NCBI GenBank assembly: GCA_022785155.1
Contig: JALFRH010000138.1
Coordinates: 1 to 23,696 of the forward strand
Source of the DNA: Spirochaetales bacterium
GTDB taxonomy: Bacteria; Spirochaetota; Spirochaetia; Sphaerochaetales; Sphaerochaetaceae
DNA length: 23,696 nucleotides
Direction: 5' to 3'
Of the stretch, positions 7,382-14,489 are shown piece after piece (position 1 is the stretch's first letter; each line of letters starts with the position of its first letter). A program made the position numbers and the translations under genes. The notes under the pieces are model-generated. The model had not been told where the DNA came from and ran no database searches. It saw only the letters and a list, made by a program, of their open reading frames with translations.

Positions 7382-8305
7382 ATGTCAAAGAAAACATATA
7401 TTGCATTATTATGCGTGCTTCTCCTCTTTTCTTCTTGTTCCAGACAACAAGAAAAGAAGGGGGGCCTTGTTTTTACCGATGATTTGGGCCGTACTGTAAC
7501 AGTAGAGAAGGCGGAAAGGACTGCTGTGCTTATTGGAAGCTTCGCCCAAATCTGGACTCTTGGGGGAGGAAAGGTCGTAGCCAGCCCCGACGATGCATGG
7601 AATGACCTGGATGTGGATTTGGATGAAGACTGCATCAATTTGGGTAAGATCAACGCTTTGTCCATGGAAAAGCTTATTGCCAGCAACCCTGACTTCGTCC
7701 TGGCTTCTCCAAATATCAGGCAGGATGTCTCCTGGTGCGATACTTTGGATAAAATGGGTATCCCCGTTGCATACTTTGAAGTCTTTGATTTCAACGACTA
7801 TCTTAATCTCTTTGGTATTGTTACTGATATTACGGGACGAAAGGACCTGTATGAAAAATATGGAAGCGATGTAAAGAGTGAAGTGGATGAAATACTCTCC
7901 AAGAACAGAACGGATTCTCCGAAAGTCCTCTGCCTTCTGGCGTCCACTCAGTATCTGAAGGCCAAAAACAGTTCTTCCAGTGTAATGGGATGTATGCTGA
8001 GGGACTTGGGATGCATAAACATTGCAGACTCGGAGTCGTCCCTGTTGGAGAATCTCAGTATTGAATACATCCTTCAGGAGAATCCTGATTATATCTTCAT
8101 CACCCAAAGGGGTGACGATATGGAGGGAATGATGAAGTTTGTGGAGGCATACTTTGTTGACCACCCTTTATGGAATGAACTGGATGCAGTAAAGGAAGGC
8201 AGAGTCTATTTTATGGAGAAGGAGTTGTATAACCTTAAGCCAAACCATAGATGGGGTGAAGCCTATAGAAAGCTTCAGGAGATACTTCTTTATGAAGAGA
8301 AATAA
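7382..8305 (+). CDS. FecB/BtuF-like substrate-binding lipoprotein of an ABC uptake system
   Basis: The protein starts with a lipoprotein signal: a basic MSKKTY, a hydrophobic stretch and the lipobox FSSC (Cys19 from the ATG at 7382), so it should be tethered outside the inner membrane. The mature part matches the helical-backbone binding proteins for iron chelates, haem or cobalamin: DDLGRTVTVEKAER near the N-terminus, IASNPDFVLAS in the middle, and ENPDYIFIT with VKEGRVYFME near the end. An upstream GTG at 7376 is in frame, but would use up the Shine-Dalgarno, so ATG 7382 is preferred. It overlaps the permease by 14 bases. The ligand cannot be told from the sequence. Proximity to a siroheme- and Fe-S-rich enzyme makes iron, haem or a corrinoid reasonable guesses. 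Confidence 0.85.
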   Translation: MSKKTYIALLCVLLLFSSCSRQQEKKGGLVFTDDLGRTVTVEKAERTAVLIGSFAQIWTLGGGKVVASPDDAWNDLDVDLDEDCINLGKINALSMEKLIASNPDFVLASPNIRQDVSWCDTLDKMGIPVAYFEVFDFNDYLNLFGIVTDITGRKDLYEKYGSDVKSEVDEILSKNRTDSPKVLCLLASTQYLKAKNSSSSVMGCMLRDLGCINIADSESSLLENLSIEYILQENPDYIFITQRGDDMEGMMKFVEAYFVDHPLWNELDAVKEGRVYFMEKELYNLKPNHRWGEAYRKLQEILLYEEK

Positions 8306-9269
8306 TCTGCCTTTTCTCTGTTATGGATTCTTGTTTCTTACCGTTTCCATGTTTCTTTCCCTTCTTTTAGGCTCTGTGGGAATAAATACAGCTTCCCTTT
8401 TATCAGCTCTTTTGAAGGGGGAGAAGACTACAGAAACAAGTATATTCATCTACTCCCGTCTTCCCAGGACTTTGGCTTCCCTTGCCTCCGGCTTTGCCCT
8501 GGCCCTTTCTGGAGCTATGCTTCAAAGCGTTCTGGGAAATAGGCTTGCGGCTCCTGGAATAATAGGCGTCAACTCGGGGGCAGGGCTGATGGTGGTGGTT
8601 GCCTTTGTACTGGGATCAGTTTCGCCCTGGACAATATCGTTATCTGCCTTTTCTGGAGCCCTGATTTCTTCCTTGATCGTAGTATTGCTGAGTCGGAAGA
8701 TAAGGGCAGGGAGATCCACTCTTCTTCTTGCGGGAGTATCATTGAATTACATTTTCGGTGCATTGAGCGATGTCCTCTGCACCCTCTATCCCAAGGAGAC
8801 GGCTATGAGCGGAGACTTCAAGGTGGGAGGATTTTCCTCTGTATCCTTACCTCGACTTATGCCGGCGGTGGCTCTTATAGTAATTGCTTCAATACTCTCC
8901 TTTGGGTTTTCAAAGGACTTGGAGGTATTGTCCTTGGGAGATGAGGAGGCATCTTCCTTGGGTATGGACACAAAGAGAATGAGACTGGTCTTCATAGTAC
9001 TTTCCTCCATTCTTGCAGGAGCTGCAGTAAGCTTTGCCGGTCTTATGGGGTTTATAGGGTTGCTGATACCCAATGGCGTCAAATGGATGATCAAAGGTGA
9101 CAGTTCATATTATCTTCCCCTGTCAGCTATCTATGGGGCGGGTTTTGTCACTATCTGCGATACACTTTCCAGAATAGTATTTTCTCCATATGAAGTGCCT
9201 GTGGGAGTTATTCTTGCCCTTATCGGTGGGCCTGTTTTCCTGTATATGGTCATAAGAGGTAAAAGATGA
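8292..9269 (+). CDS. FecCD/BtuC-family ABC permease
   Basis: About 325 residues and almost entirely hydrophobic, with many membrane segments as expected for this ten-helix family. Typical motifs include RLPRTLASLASGFALALSGAMLQ near the N-terminal third, GVNSGAGL, LLLAGVSLN, the coupling-helix region LGDEEASSLGMD and GLMGFIGLLIPN toward the C-terminus. The ATG at 8292 has AGGAGA at 8277-8282 nine bases upstream; an earlier in-frame ATG (8256) lacks a comparable site and would add residues poorly suited to the membrane. It would form the homodimeric channel taking substrate from the lipoprotein upstream. It overlaps the ATPase gene by ATGA. Confidence 0.92.
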   Translation: MKRNNLPFLCYGFLFLTVSMFLSLLLGSVGINTASLLSALLKGEKTTETSIFIYSRLPRTLASLASGFALALSGAMLQSVLGNRLAAPGIIGVNSGAGLMVVVAFVLGSVSPWTISLSAFSGALISSLIVVLLSRKIRAGRSTLLLAGVSLNYIFGALSDVLCTLYPKETAMSGDFKVGGFSSVSLPRLMPAVALIVIASILSFGFSKDLEVLSLGDEEASSLGMDTKRMRLVFIVLSSILAGAAVSFAGLMGFIGLLIPNGVKWMIKGDSSYYLPLSAIYGAGFVTICDTLSRIVFSPYEVPVGVILALIGGPVFLYMVIRGKR

Positions 9270-10051
9270 ACAAGGGTCTTGTTGTAAACGGCATCAGTGC
9301 TTCCTATGATAAGAAGAGAGTATTGCATAATGTATCTTTCTCTGCACCAATGAATGGTGTGACAGCCATAGTCGGCCCCAATGGGTGTGGTAAATCCACA
9401 CTCTTGAGGGTGATATCACGGATAATAGCTCCTACAGAAGGGGAAGTGTTTTTGGATGGGGTGAGCCTATTGTCCCTTACAAGGACAGATAGCGCCAAAA
9501 GGGTGGCATATTTGCCCCAAAGCAGAAACACAAGTGATATAAGGGTGTCATCCTTGGTTCTCCATGGCCGCTTCCCATACACAGGTTATCCTAGAAAGTA
9601 TAGGGAGGAGGATTACGTCAAGGTTGAGAATGCCTTAAGGAAAATGGGGATTGAAGATAAAAAAGACCAGCTTGTTTCATCCCTCAGCGGTGGAGAGAGG
9701 CAGAAGGTCTATATTGCAATGTGCCTGGTGCAGGAGACTGATGTGCTCTTATTTGATGAACCCACGACCTTCCTTGATATCTCCAGGCAATTCAAGCTTC
9801 TCGATGAAGCCAAGAAACTGGCGAAGGAAGGAAAGTGCGTAGTAATAGTGCTTCATGATATCATCCAGGCCTTGGAGACGGCAGATAATATGGTGGTCAT
9901 GGACGAGGGCAGGGTAGTGATGGAAGATACCCCATCTTCAGTCTATGATTCAGGAATATTGGAGAAAGTCTTCTCTTTGAGAATAAACAAGGAGTCAAGT
10001 CATTACTATTATTCAAGAAAGGATGATGAAAATACATTCCACCATCCTTGA
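9266..10051 (+). CDS. FecE/BtuD-like ABC ATPase
   Basis: A 261-residue nucleotide-binding protein that powers the uptake system. Walker A is GPNGCGKST (about residues 38-46), the Q-loop region is YLPQSR, the signature is LSGGERQKV, Walker B is VLLFDEPTTFLD and the switch histidine is in VIVLHDI. The start codon overlaps the permease stop (ATGA, 9266-9269), a typical coupling for such operons. The C-terminal extension (about 30 residues, SSHYYYSRKDDENTFHHP) is short and polar. It ends four bases before the stop of the convergent acyltransferase gene, with no clear terminator between them. Confidence 0.93.
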   Translation: MNKGLVVNGISASYDKKRVLHNVSFSAPMNGVTAIVGPNGCGKSTLLRVISRIIAPTEGEVFLDGVSLLSLTRTDSAKRVAYLPQSRNTSDIRVSSLVLHGRFPYTGYPRKYREEDYVKVENALRKMGIEDKKDQLVSSLSGGERQKVYIAMCLVQETDVLLFDEPTTFLDISRQFKLLDEAKKLAKEGKCVVIVLHDIIQALETADNMVVMDEGRVVMEDTPSSVYDSGILEKVFSLRINKESSHYYYSRKDDENTFHHP

Positions 10052-10055
10052 TTCT

Positions 10056-11294
10056 CTATTCTTTCTCTTTCTTCCTTTCTTCCAAGAGCTCGCTCATAGC
10101 CCTTGATGCCAAGTGCCACTTCATGCTGGTCTTTCCGTTTTCCACTGGATAGAAGACCCTGCAGTGGCCGTTTTTATATGGGAGTTCAAAGTGTTTTCCT
10201 ATTTTTAAAGTAGCCAGGAATACATTCTCCACATCATCGTGGTCCGTTATCTCTTCACCTTTGAAAGTTCCTTTGTAATCCCAACCGGAATGGGTGAATT
10301 TCATTACACCTCTTCCAACCTTGACATAGTTGTCTATACCCGGCTCATCCGTACCATAATCCACAAGCTCTTCCATTTTGAAATCAGGATCCGATACTTC
10401 TTCCTTCATCTTTTCAAGCTGCCAGTCATACCACTGGGAGTAGTTGTCGAAGTACTCTTTGTCTCCATTCCAATGGAAACGGAATGAATCGTCAATCTCC
10501 GCCTTTGTTCCACACTTTGTGCACTCGACCTGGTTGTTTCTCGACACTATTCCAAACTCTTTTTCACAGCAAGGGCACTTGTAGAACATAGTGTCGAAGC
10601 CTTCGAGTTTATCATCACCTTTGATCAGGACACCTGTCTTTTTCTGGTATTCAAACTCATTGTAGGCAAGGGAGGAGTTGATCCTTTCCATTATCTCGTC
10701 CACTGTAAGCGACTTGGTCTCTTCCTTTGAGATTATAAGGGAGGTTTCTACGTCTACCCTTCCTTTATGGGGACGAGTCGACCACTTTGCACTGCCAAGT
10801 CCCGCCCCCTGGATAAGGGAAGCATAGACAGGGACGCCGAAGATCTTGATGGTCTTTGCTATGGAAGGAGAGATGAAACCCAGTTTTCCTCCTCCGTAGA
10901 CAGTTCCTTCAGGAGCGATGAATACTATTCCTTTGTTCTTGTCCAAAGTGTATCTGATCTTCTTCATGCTGGCCATGTCAGTGGCGAACTGGAACTTCGG
11001 GATGGCACCCATGGTTCTCAGCCAGAAACCAAGGGATTTGAAGGTGAACCAATGGTAGGTGGCTACGAATGTTATACGTCGAGGCCACATGGCTGAGGCG
11101 ATGAATTTATAGTCATGGTTTGATGTATGATTGCTAAGAATAATGGCGGGGCCTTTTGGTTTTTCACCTTTGGTATGGAGATTAAACTGCGCCCTGACCA
11201 TTAGAGAGAATGGGATTCCGACTGTATAATAAAAAAAAGCGTTTGGCTTTTTCTGTAGTTTTATATTCTTTTTATTGTCCTTGTTTTTTTCCAT
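10056..11294 (-). CDS. PlsC-like 1-acylglycerol-3-phosphate acyltransferase with C-terminal zinc ribbon
   Basis: PlsC enzymes transfer an acyl chain to lysophosphatidic acid at the inner membrane. The catalytic HX4D motif is NHTSNHD (about residues 51-57), followed by RITFVATYHWF and the substrate-binding PEGT in GIVFIAPEGTVYGGGKLG. After about residue 235 an extension not found in plain PlsC contains a treble-clef-like zinc site CPCC...CTKC, then a ~130-residue region rich in Trp and Asp of unknown role. At 412 residues it is much longer than the ~240 of plain PlsC. The ATG at 11294 follows the small unknown gene by 20 bases, suggesting cotranscription on the minus strand. No good Shine-Dalgarno is seen, so it may depend on coupling. 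The acceptor could be another lysolipid. Confidence 0.82.
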   Translation of the reverse strand: MEKNKDNKKNIKLQKKPNAFFYYTVGIPFSLMVRAQFNLHTKGEKPKGPAIILSNHTSNHDYKFIASAMWPRRITFVATYHWFTFKSLGFWLRTMGAIPKFQFATDMASMKKIRYTLDKNKGIVFIAPEGTVYGGGKLGFISPSIAKTIKIFGVPVYASLIQGAGLGSAKWSTRPHKGRVDVETSLIISKEETKSLTVDEIMERINSSLAYNEFEYQKKTGVLIKGDDKLEGFDTMFYKCPCCEKEFGIVSRNNQVECTKCGTKAEIDDSFRFHWNGDKEYFDNYSQWYDWQLEKMKEEVSDPDFKMEELVDYGTDEPGIDNYVKVGRGVMKFTHSGWDYKGTFKGEEITDHDDVENVFLATLKIGKHFELPYKNGHCRVFYPVENGKTSMKWHLASRAMSELLEERKKEKE

Positions 11295-11314
11295 AGAACA
11301 ATACTATCACAACT

Positions 11315-11668
11315 CTAATAGCCTTGGATAATAATGTCGTAGTCTTTGCCCAAATATTTTTTCAAATAAGGACTATCGTCGAACCTAGGGACAAGAGGGG
11401 ATGTGGGGGTGTCTTTTACATGTGACAGCAGATACTCGAAGGAGCAGCATAGGACTTTGTCTTTGTCCCTTGGATTCTTTAACAGCCAACGATATATTAC
11501 TTCAGCTTCTTTTACAAAGCTTTCATCCACCCATTTCCATCTCTCTTCCTTGTGGGCTGTTGACAGCGTCAGGTCCATGTCGGAAGTTGTGAAATATATT
11601 TGTCCGATTTTCAAAGCTACAGATAAGAAGATGTAATTCCATGCCTGTAAACCAAAATGTCCATTCAT
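11315..11668 (-). CDS. Small protein of unknown function
   Basis: A 117-residue soluble protein starting MNGHFGLQAWNYIF. The ATG at 11668 is chosen because GAGGGGG stands seven bases before it on the minus strand, while the longer reading (from 11698) starts in an AT-rich promoter-like stretch. It has aromatic-rich helices (WKWVDESFVKEAEVIYRWLL) and ends DYDIIIQGY. I recognise no family or catalytic motif and no signal peptide. It lies between a cytidylate-kinase-like gene and the PlsC-like gene, all on the minus strand. It is likely real, given the strong ribosome site and tight spacing to the downstream gene. Confidence 0.65.
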   Translation of the reverse strand: MNGHFGLQAWNYIFLSVALKIGQIYFTTSDMDLTLSTAHKEERWKWVDESFVKEAEVIYRWLLKNPRDKDKVLCCSFEYLLSHVKDTPTSPLVPRFDDSPYLKKYLGKDYDIIIQGY

Positions 11669-11680
11669 TAAATTCCCCCT

Positions 11681-11700
11681 CTTTGTAAAATATAACAAAG
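11681..11700. repeat. Short inverted repeat upstream of the small unknown gene
   Basis: CTTTGT (11681-11686) and ACAAAG (11695-11700) are exact inverted copies separated by eight A/T bases. On the minus strand the spacer supplies a TATATT-like -10. It may be an operator or a chance repeat. Confidence 0.3.
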
Positions 11701-11737
11701 AAGGAGAAAGTAGTAAATAAATATGAAATTATTTTTA

Positions 11738-12367
11738 TTATGGTTTTATCTTGTTAAATTCTTTTACCATGACGGCTATTTCATGGGCAGCAAGCTTAAT
11801 GGAGATATTGCTGGTGTTGAGCATAATATCATAATTACGCTTGTCCCCCCACTCCTGACCTGTGTAGAAGTCATAGTACTTCTTTCTGTTCTTGTCGATG
11901 TTCTTGATCTGCTTCTCCAATTCCTTGTCACTGAGGCTCTCTGCGTCCCCACTTTTGGCTCTGCATCTTGCAATCTTTTCCTTCATGCCCGAATAAACGA
12001 ATATCCTCAGGATATTGTAGTCTCTGAGAATATAGTCGGCACATCTACCTACAATGATGCAGTTGGACTTCTCTGCAAGTTCTTTGATTATGGCTGTCTG
12101 CTCCTGGCAGACTTTGTTTGTCTGATCCATTACAGGAGATACTGCAGGATGGAATGATCTGACAACGTGGATTGGGTAACTTGTAATGGGAGATTTCTCC
12201 ACAATAGCCCTTACATAACTCTCACTAAGCTGGGTTCTCTGTGCAATCTCCTTCAATATTTCCTGATCGTAGTATGCGAATCCCAGTTCTTCGGAGAGTC
12301 TTCTGGCAAGTTCTCTTCCACCGGAACCGAATTCACGACCGATTGTAATGATTGTATTCTGACTCAT
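11738..12367 (-). CDS. Cytidylate-kinase-like family protein
   Basis: A 209-residue protein of the cytidylate-kinase-like group, P-loop proteins related to CMP kinase whose physiological substrate is mostly unknown. The N-terminal loop is ITIGREFGSGGRELARRLS (about residues 6-24), a variant P-loop without the usual GKS/T. Then follow the family pattern FAYYDQEILKEIA, the strand CIIVGRCADYIL and an arginine/lysine lid region (KNIDKNRKKYYDFYTGQEWG). An AGGAGG site five bases before the ATG fixes the start at 12367. It is the first gene of the putative minus-strand unit and is divergent from the ABC exporter. The lack of a canonical P-loop Lys is normal for this group. Nucleotide kinase activity is therefore uncertain. 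Confidence 0.85.
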   Translation of the reverse strand: MSQNTIITIGREFGSGGRELARRLSEELGFAYYDQEILKEIAQRTQLSESYVRAIVEKSPITSYPIHVVRSFHPAVSPVMDQTNKVCQEQTAIIKELAEKSNCIIVGRCADYILRDYNILRIFVYSGMKEKIARCRAKSGDAESLSDKELEKQIKNIDKNRKKYYDFYTGQEWGDKRNYDIMLNTSNISIKLAAHEIAVMVKEFNKIKP

Positions 12368-12479
12368 ATCTTCCTCCTATGTTCCAAGGCAGTAGAAATA
12401 ATATTTCCACATCAACATTTTAATTATATCTTATAGTTTTTCGCATTACCTAATTAAAAAATATTAATTTCGTCTATGA

Positions 12480-12520
12480 TTATTTCTTATTGAAACGGGT
12501 GTTAACGGAATAAGAAATAA
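12480..12520. repeat. 41-base inverted repeat with perfect 12-base arms
   Basis: TTATTTCTTATT (12480-12491) and AATAAGAAATAA (12509-12520) are exact reverse complements around a GC-richer 17-base spacer. No T run follows on either side, so it does not look like a terminator. Its place between divergent transcription units suggests a protein-binding site. Confidence 0.5.
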
Positions 12521-12547
12521 CAGAATGATCAATATTTTGAAAAACTA

Positions 12548-12577
12548 TTGAATACTTGAACAAGTGTATGTTATCAT
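12548..12577 (+). promoter_or_regulatory. Candidate promoter of the exporter operon with palindrome in its spacer
   Basis: TTGAAT (12548-12553) and TATCAT (12572-12577) are spaced by 18 bases. The spacer begins with the 12-base inverted repeat ACTTGAACAAGT (12554-12565). Repressors of drug exporters often bind such TTG...CAA palindromes between the promoter hexamers; no regulator gene is present nearby. Confidence 0.45.
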
Positions 12578-12610
12578 CATCACAATCCCAATGAGGAGAG
12601 GAGGACTAAA

Positions 12611-12673
12611 ATGAGCAAAAGAATCAGAAAAAGTATGTCTTATGAAAAAGTTCTCTCTTTCCTAGAAATCTGA
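12611..12673 (+). CDS. 20-residue leader peptide upstream of the ABC exporter
   Basis: The reading frame MSKRIRKSMSYEKVLSFLEI followed by TGA has one of the strongest ribosome sites in the window (GGAGG at 12600-12604, six bases from the ATG, within GGAGAGGAGG). It ends 95 bases before the exporter start. The N-terminus is basic. Such short peptides ahead of multidrug ABC exporters (for example bmrB before bmrCD in Bacillus subtilis) act as sensors of ribosome stalling by antibiotics. That role is inferred here from layout only. It could instead be the remnant of a lost regulator gene. Confidence 0.5.
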   Translation: MSKRIRKSMSYEKVLSFLEI

Positions 12674-12732
12674 ATTCCCTCAGACTACTAAACAAACACC
12701 AACTAGAGAAAAGAAGAGTCGTCGCATGATTA

Positions 12733-12758
12733 CGGGGTGTTTTTGCCCTGATTCCCCG
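12733..12758 (+). promoter_or_regulatory. Hairpin abutting the exporter Shine-Dalgarno
   Basis: CGGGG (12733-12737) pairs with CCCCG (12754-12758), and the 3' arm touches the ribosome site GGAGGAGGG (12758-12766) of the ATG at 12769. The loop contains a T5 run. With the leader peptide upstream this could be part of an attenuation or translation-masking device. Confidence 0.4.
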
Positions 12759-12768
12759 GAGGAGGGAT

Positions 12769-14489
12769 ATGAAAAACAACAGATTATTGGGTTATGCCCG
12801 GAAGAACATATACTTATATTTGATTTGCAGCGTCATGTTGATACTGCAGGTATCAATACGTGTAATAGCTCCTACGCTCCTTGGACGAATTGTGGATGAA
12901 GTGATAGGAGGAAGAAACTATGCCATCTTCCCAAGGCTACTTGTGTTGATGGCCTTGGCTTATGTGCTTCCTGGTGTCCTTGGCTATTTCCAGGAGTATA
13001 GCAGCGACAAGATAAGTAAGCGCACTTCCTGTTTCCTTCGTCACGATGTGTTCTCTGCCATTACAAAGCAGGATGGAGATTTCTTTTCTTCCCGAACTCC
13101 TGCAGATTTAATGAGTAGGACCACTTCCGATACAGACAACATAGGCTTCATCTTCGGTTTCTGTGGAATATTCTTGATAGAAATCGTTTGTATTATTCTC
13201 ACCCAGTTCTTCGCCCTCGTAAGAGTAAACTGGAAATGTGGAATAGTACCACTTGTTTGTATGCCTATAATTGCTTATCTGGCAATAAAAAGCGAGAAGA
13301 AGGGCGATAAGATATCCGATAGTATTTCGGATAAGAGGGCTGATTTGAACCAGGCTGCAAGCGAGGCCATTATGGGTATAAGGACCGTGAAGTCCTTTGG
13401 AAAGGAAGAGAAGGAAAAAGATAGATTCTCAAGGGAGGCCTCAGCCTTCAGAAGACTCTCCATTTCTTTCGATACCCTTTGGGTGAATTGGTGCACTCCT
13501 CAGTCTGCCATAGCCTTGGCCATGATTCCTCTCTCCATTCTTATTGGTGGAATAGAGGTGATCAACGGGAATATGAGCTTCGGAGAGCTCTCCATGGTCC
13601 TTGAATATACTAATGAGCTTTCCTGGCCGATGATGGAAATAGGCTGGCTCTTGGTCGAAGTATCAAATGCAAGAGCTGGATGGAGGAAGGTAAAGGCCAT
13701 TCTTGACAGGAAACCGAAGATAAAGGACGGAGAAATCTCTGGAGAGACAGAAAAGGGAACCATGAAGTTCGAACACGTCTCTTTTAAAACGGGAGACAAA
13801 GAACTTTTGAAGGATGTTTCCTTTGAGATTACTCCGGGAAAAACCCTGGCGGTAATGGGGCCAAGTGGAAGCGGCAAGTCCCTTATTGCATCCCTTGCCG
13901 TAAGATTCTTGGATCCTACAGAGGGAAGAATAACCATAAATGGCGTGGATATGAGGGATATGACCCTTGACTCGGCCAGAGGTTTTTCATCCATCGTCAC
14001 CCAGGATGTGTTTCTCTTTTCAGACACTGTAAAGAACAATATTGCCCTTGGTGACAGAAATAGCAGAGAAGAGGAGGAGATCAAGAAGGCAGCAGAGGAT
14101 GCAGAGGCTCATCCTTTATAGAAAAGTTGGAAAACGGTTGGGATACAGTAATCGGTGAGAGAGGTGTAGGCCTTAGCGGAGGACAGAAACAGAGACTCTC
14201 CATAGCCCGTGCCTTCTTGAGAAAGAACCAGCTCTTGATTCTCGACGACGCCACATCGGCTTTGGATATGGAGACTGAAAGGGACATCGAAAGAACCATA
14301 AGAAACGAAGGGACAAGGAGTCTTTTGATTACAGCCCATAGAATCAGCGCCGTTTCTTCTGCAGATGAAATCATTGTCCTTGAAGAGGGAAGAATCGCTG
14401 AAAGGGGAACCCATGCCCAGCTTTTGGAAAAACGGGGCCTCTATTGGGAGACTTACATCTCCCAGTATCCTGAAGAAGGAGATAGATGA
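12769..14489 (+). pseudogene. First subunit of a heterodimeric ABC exporter, broken by a one-base deletion
   Basis: The first 450 codons encode six membrane segments, Walker A (GPSGSGKSLIA) and the Q-loop (IVTQDVFLFSDTV), ending in TAG at 14119-14121. The rest continues in another frame from about 14105 to 14489: VIGERGVGLSGGQKQRLSIARA, LLILDDATSALDMETE, TAHRIS. Adding one T to the CCTTTATAG stretch (14111-14119) restores HPFIEKLENGWDTVIGE, the usual sequence, giving about 573 residues. The Walker B is LILDD, with Asp in place of the catalytic Glu, the mark of the degenerate subunit of heterodimers such as TM287/288, LmrCD or BmrCD. As it stands the protein lacks signature, Walker B and H-loop and should be inactive. 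A sequencing or assembly error at the T run is a real alternative. It overlaps the partner gene by ATGA. Confidence 0.85.

Larger units (their letters stand above)
12368..12610. other. Divergent intergenic region between the kinase-like gene and the exporter operon
   Basis: Very AT-rich. For the leftward gene an ATTATA (12423-12428, TATAAT on the minus strand) is a possible -10 with a poor -35. The region also contains the 41-base inverted repeat and the rightward promoter listed separately. I see no ORF worth calling before the leader peptide at 12611. Confidence 0.45.

Noticed and set aside
7409..8164. 251-codon minus-strand frame inside the FecB-like gene
   Set aside because: Antisense to a clear lipoprotein gene, and its residues make no family sense.
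11723..12157. 144-codon hydrophobic plus-strand frame opposite the cytidylate-kinase-like gene
   Set aside because: Hydrophobic only because it is the complement of a charged coding region; no ribosome site.
14105..14127. Programmed -1 frameshift in the exporter gene
   Set aside because: No X-XXY-YYZ slippery site and no clear downstream structure; the join is best explained by loss of one T.
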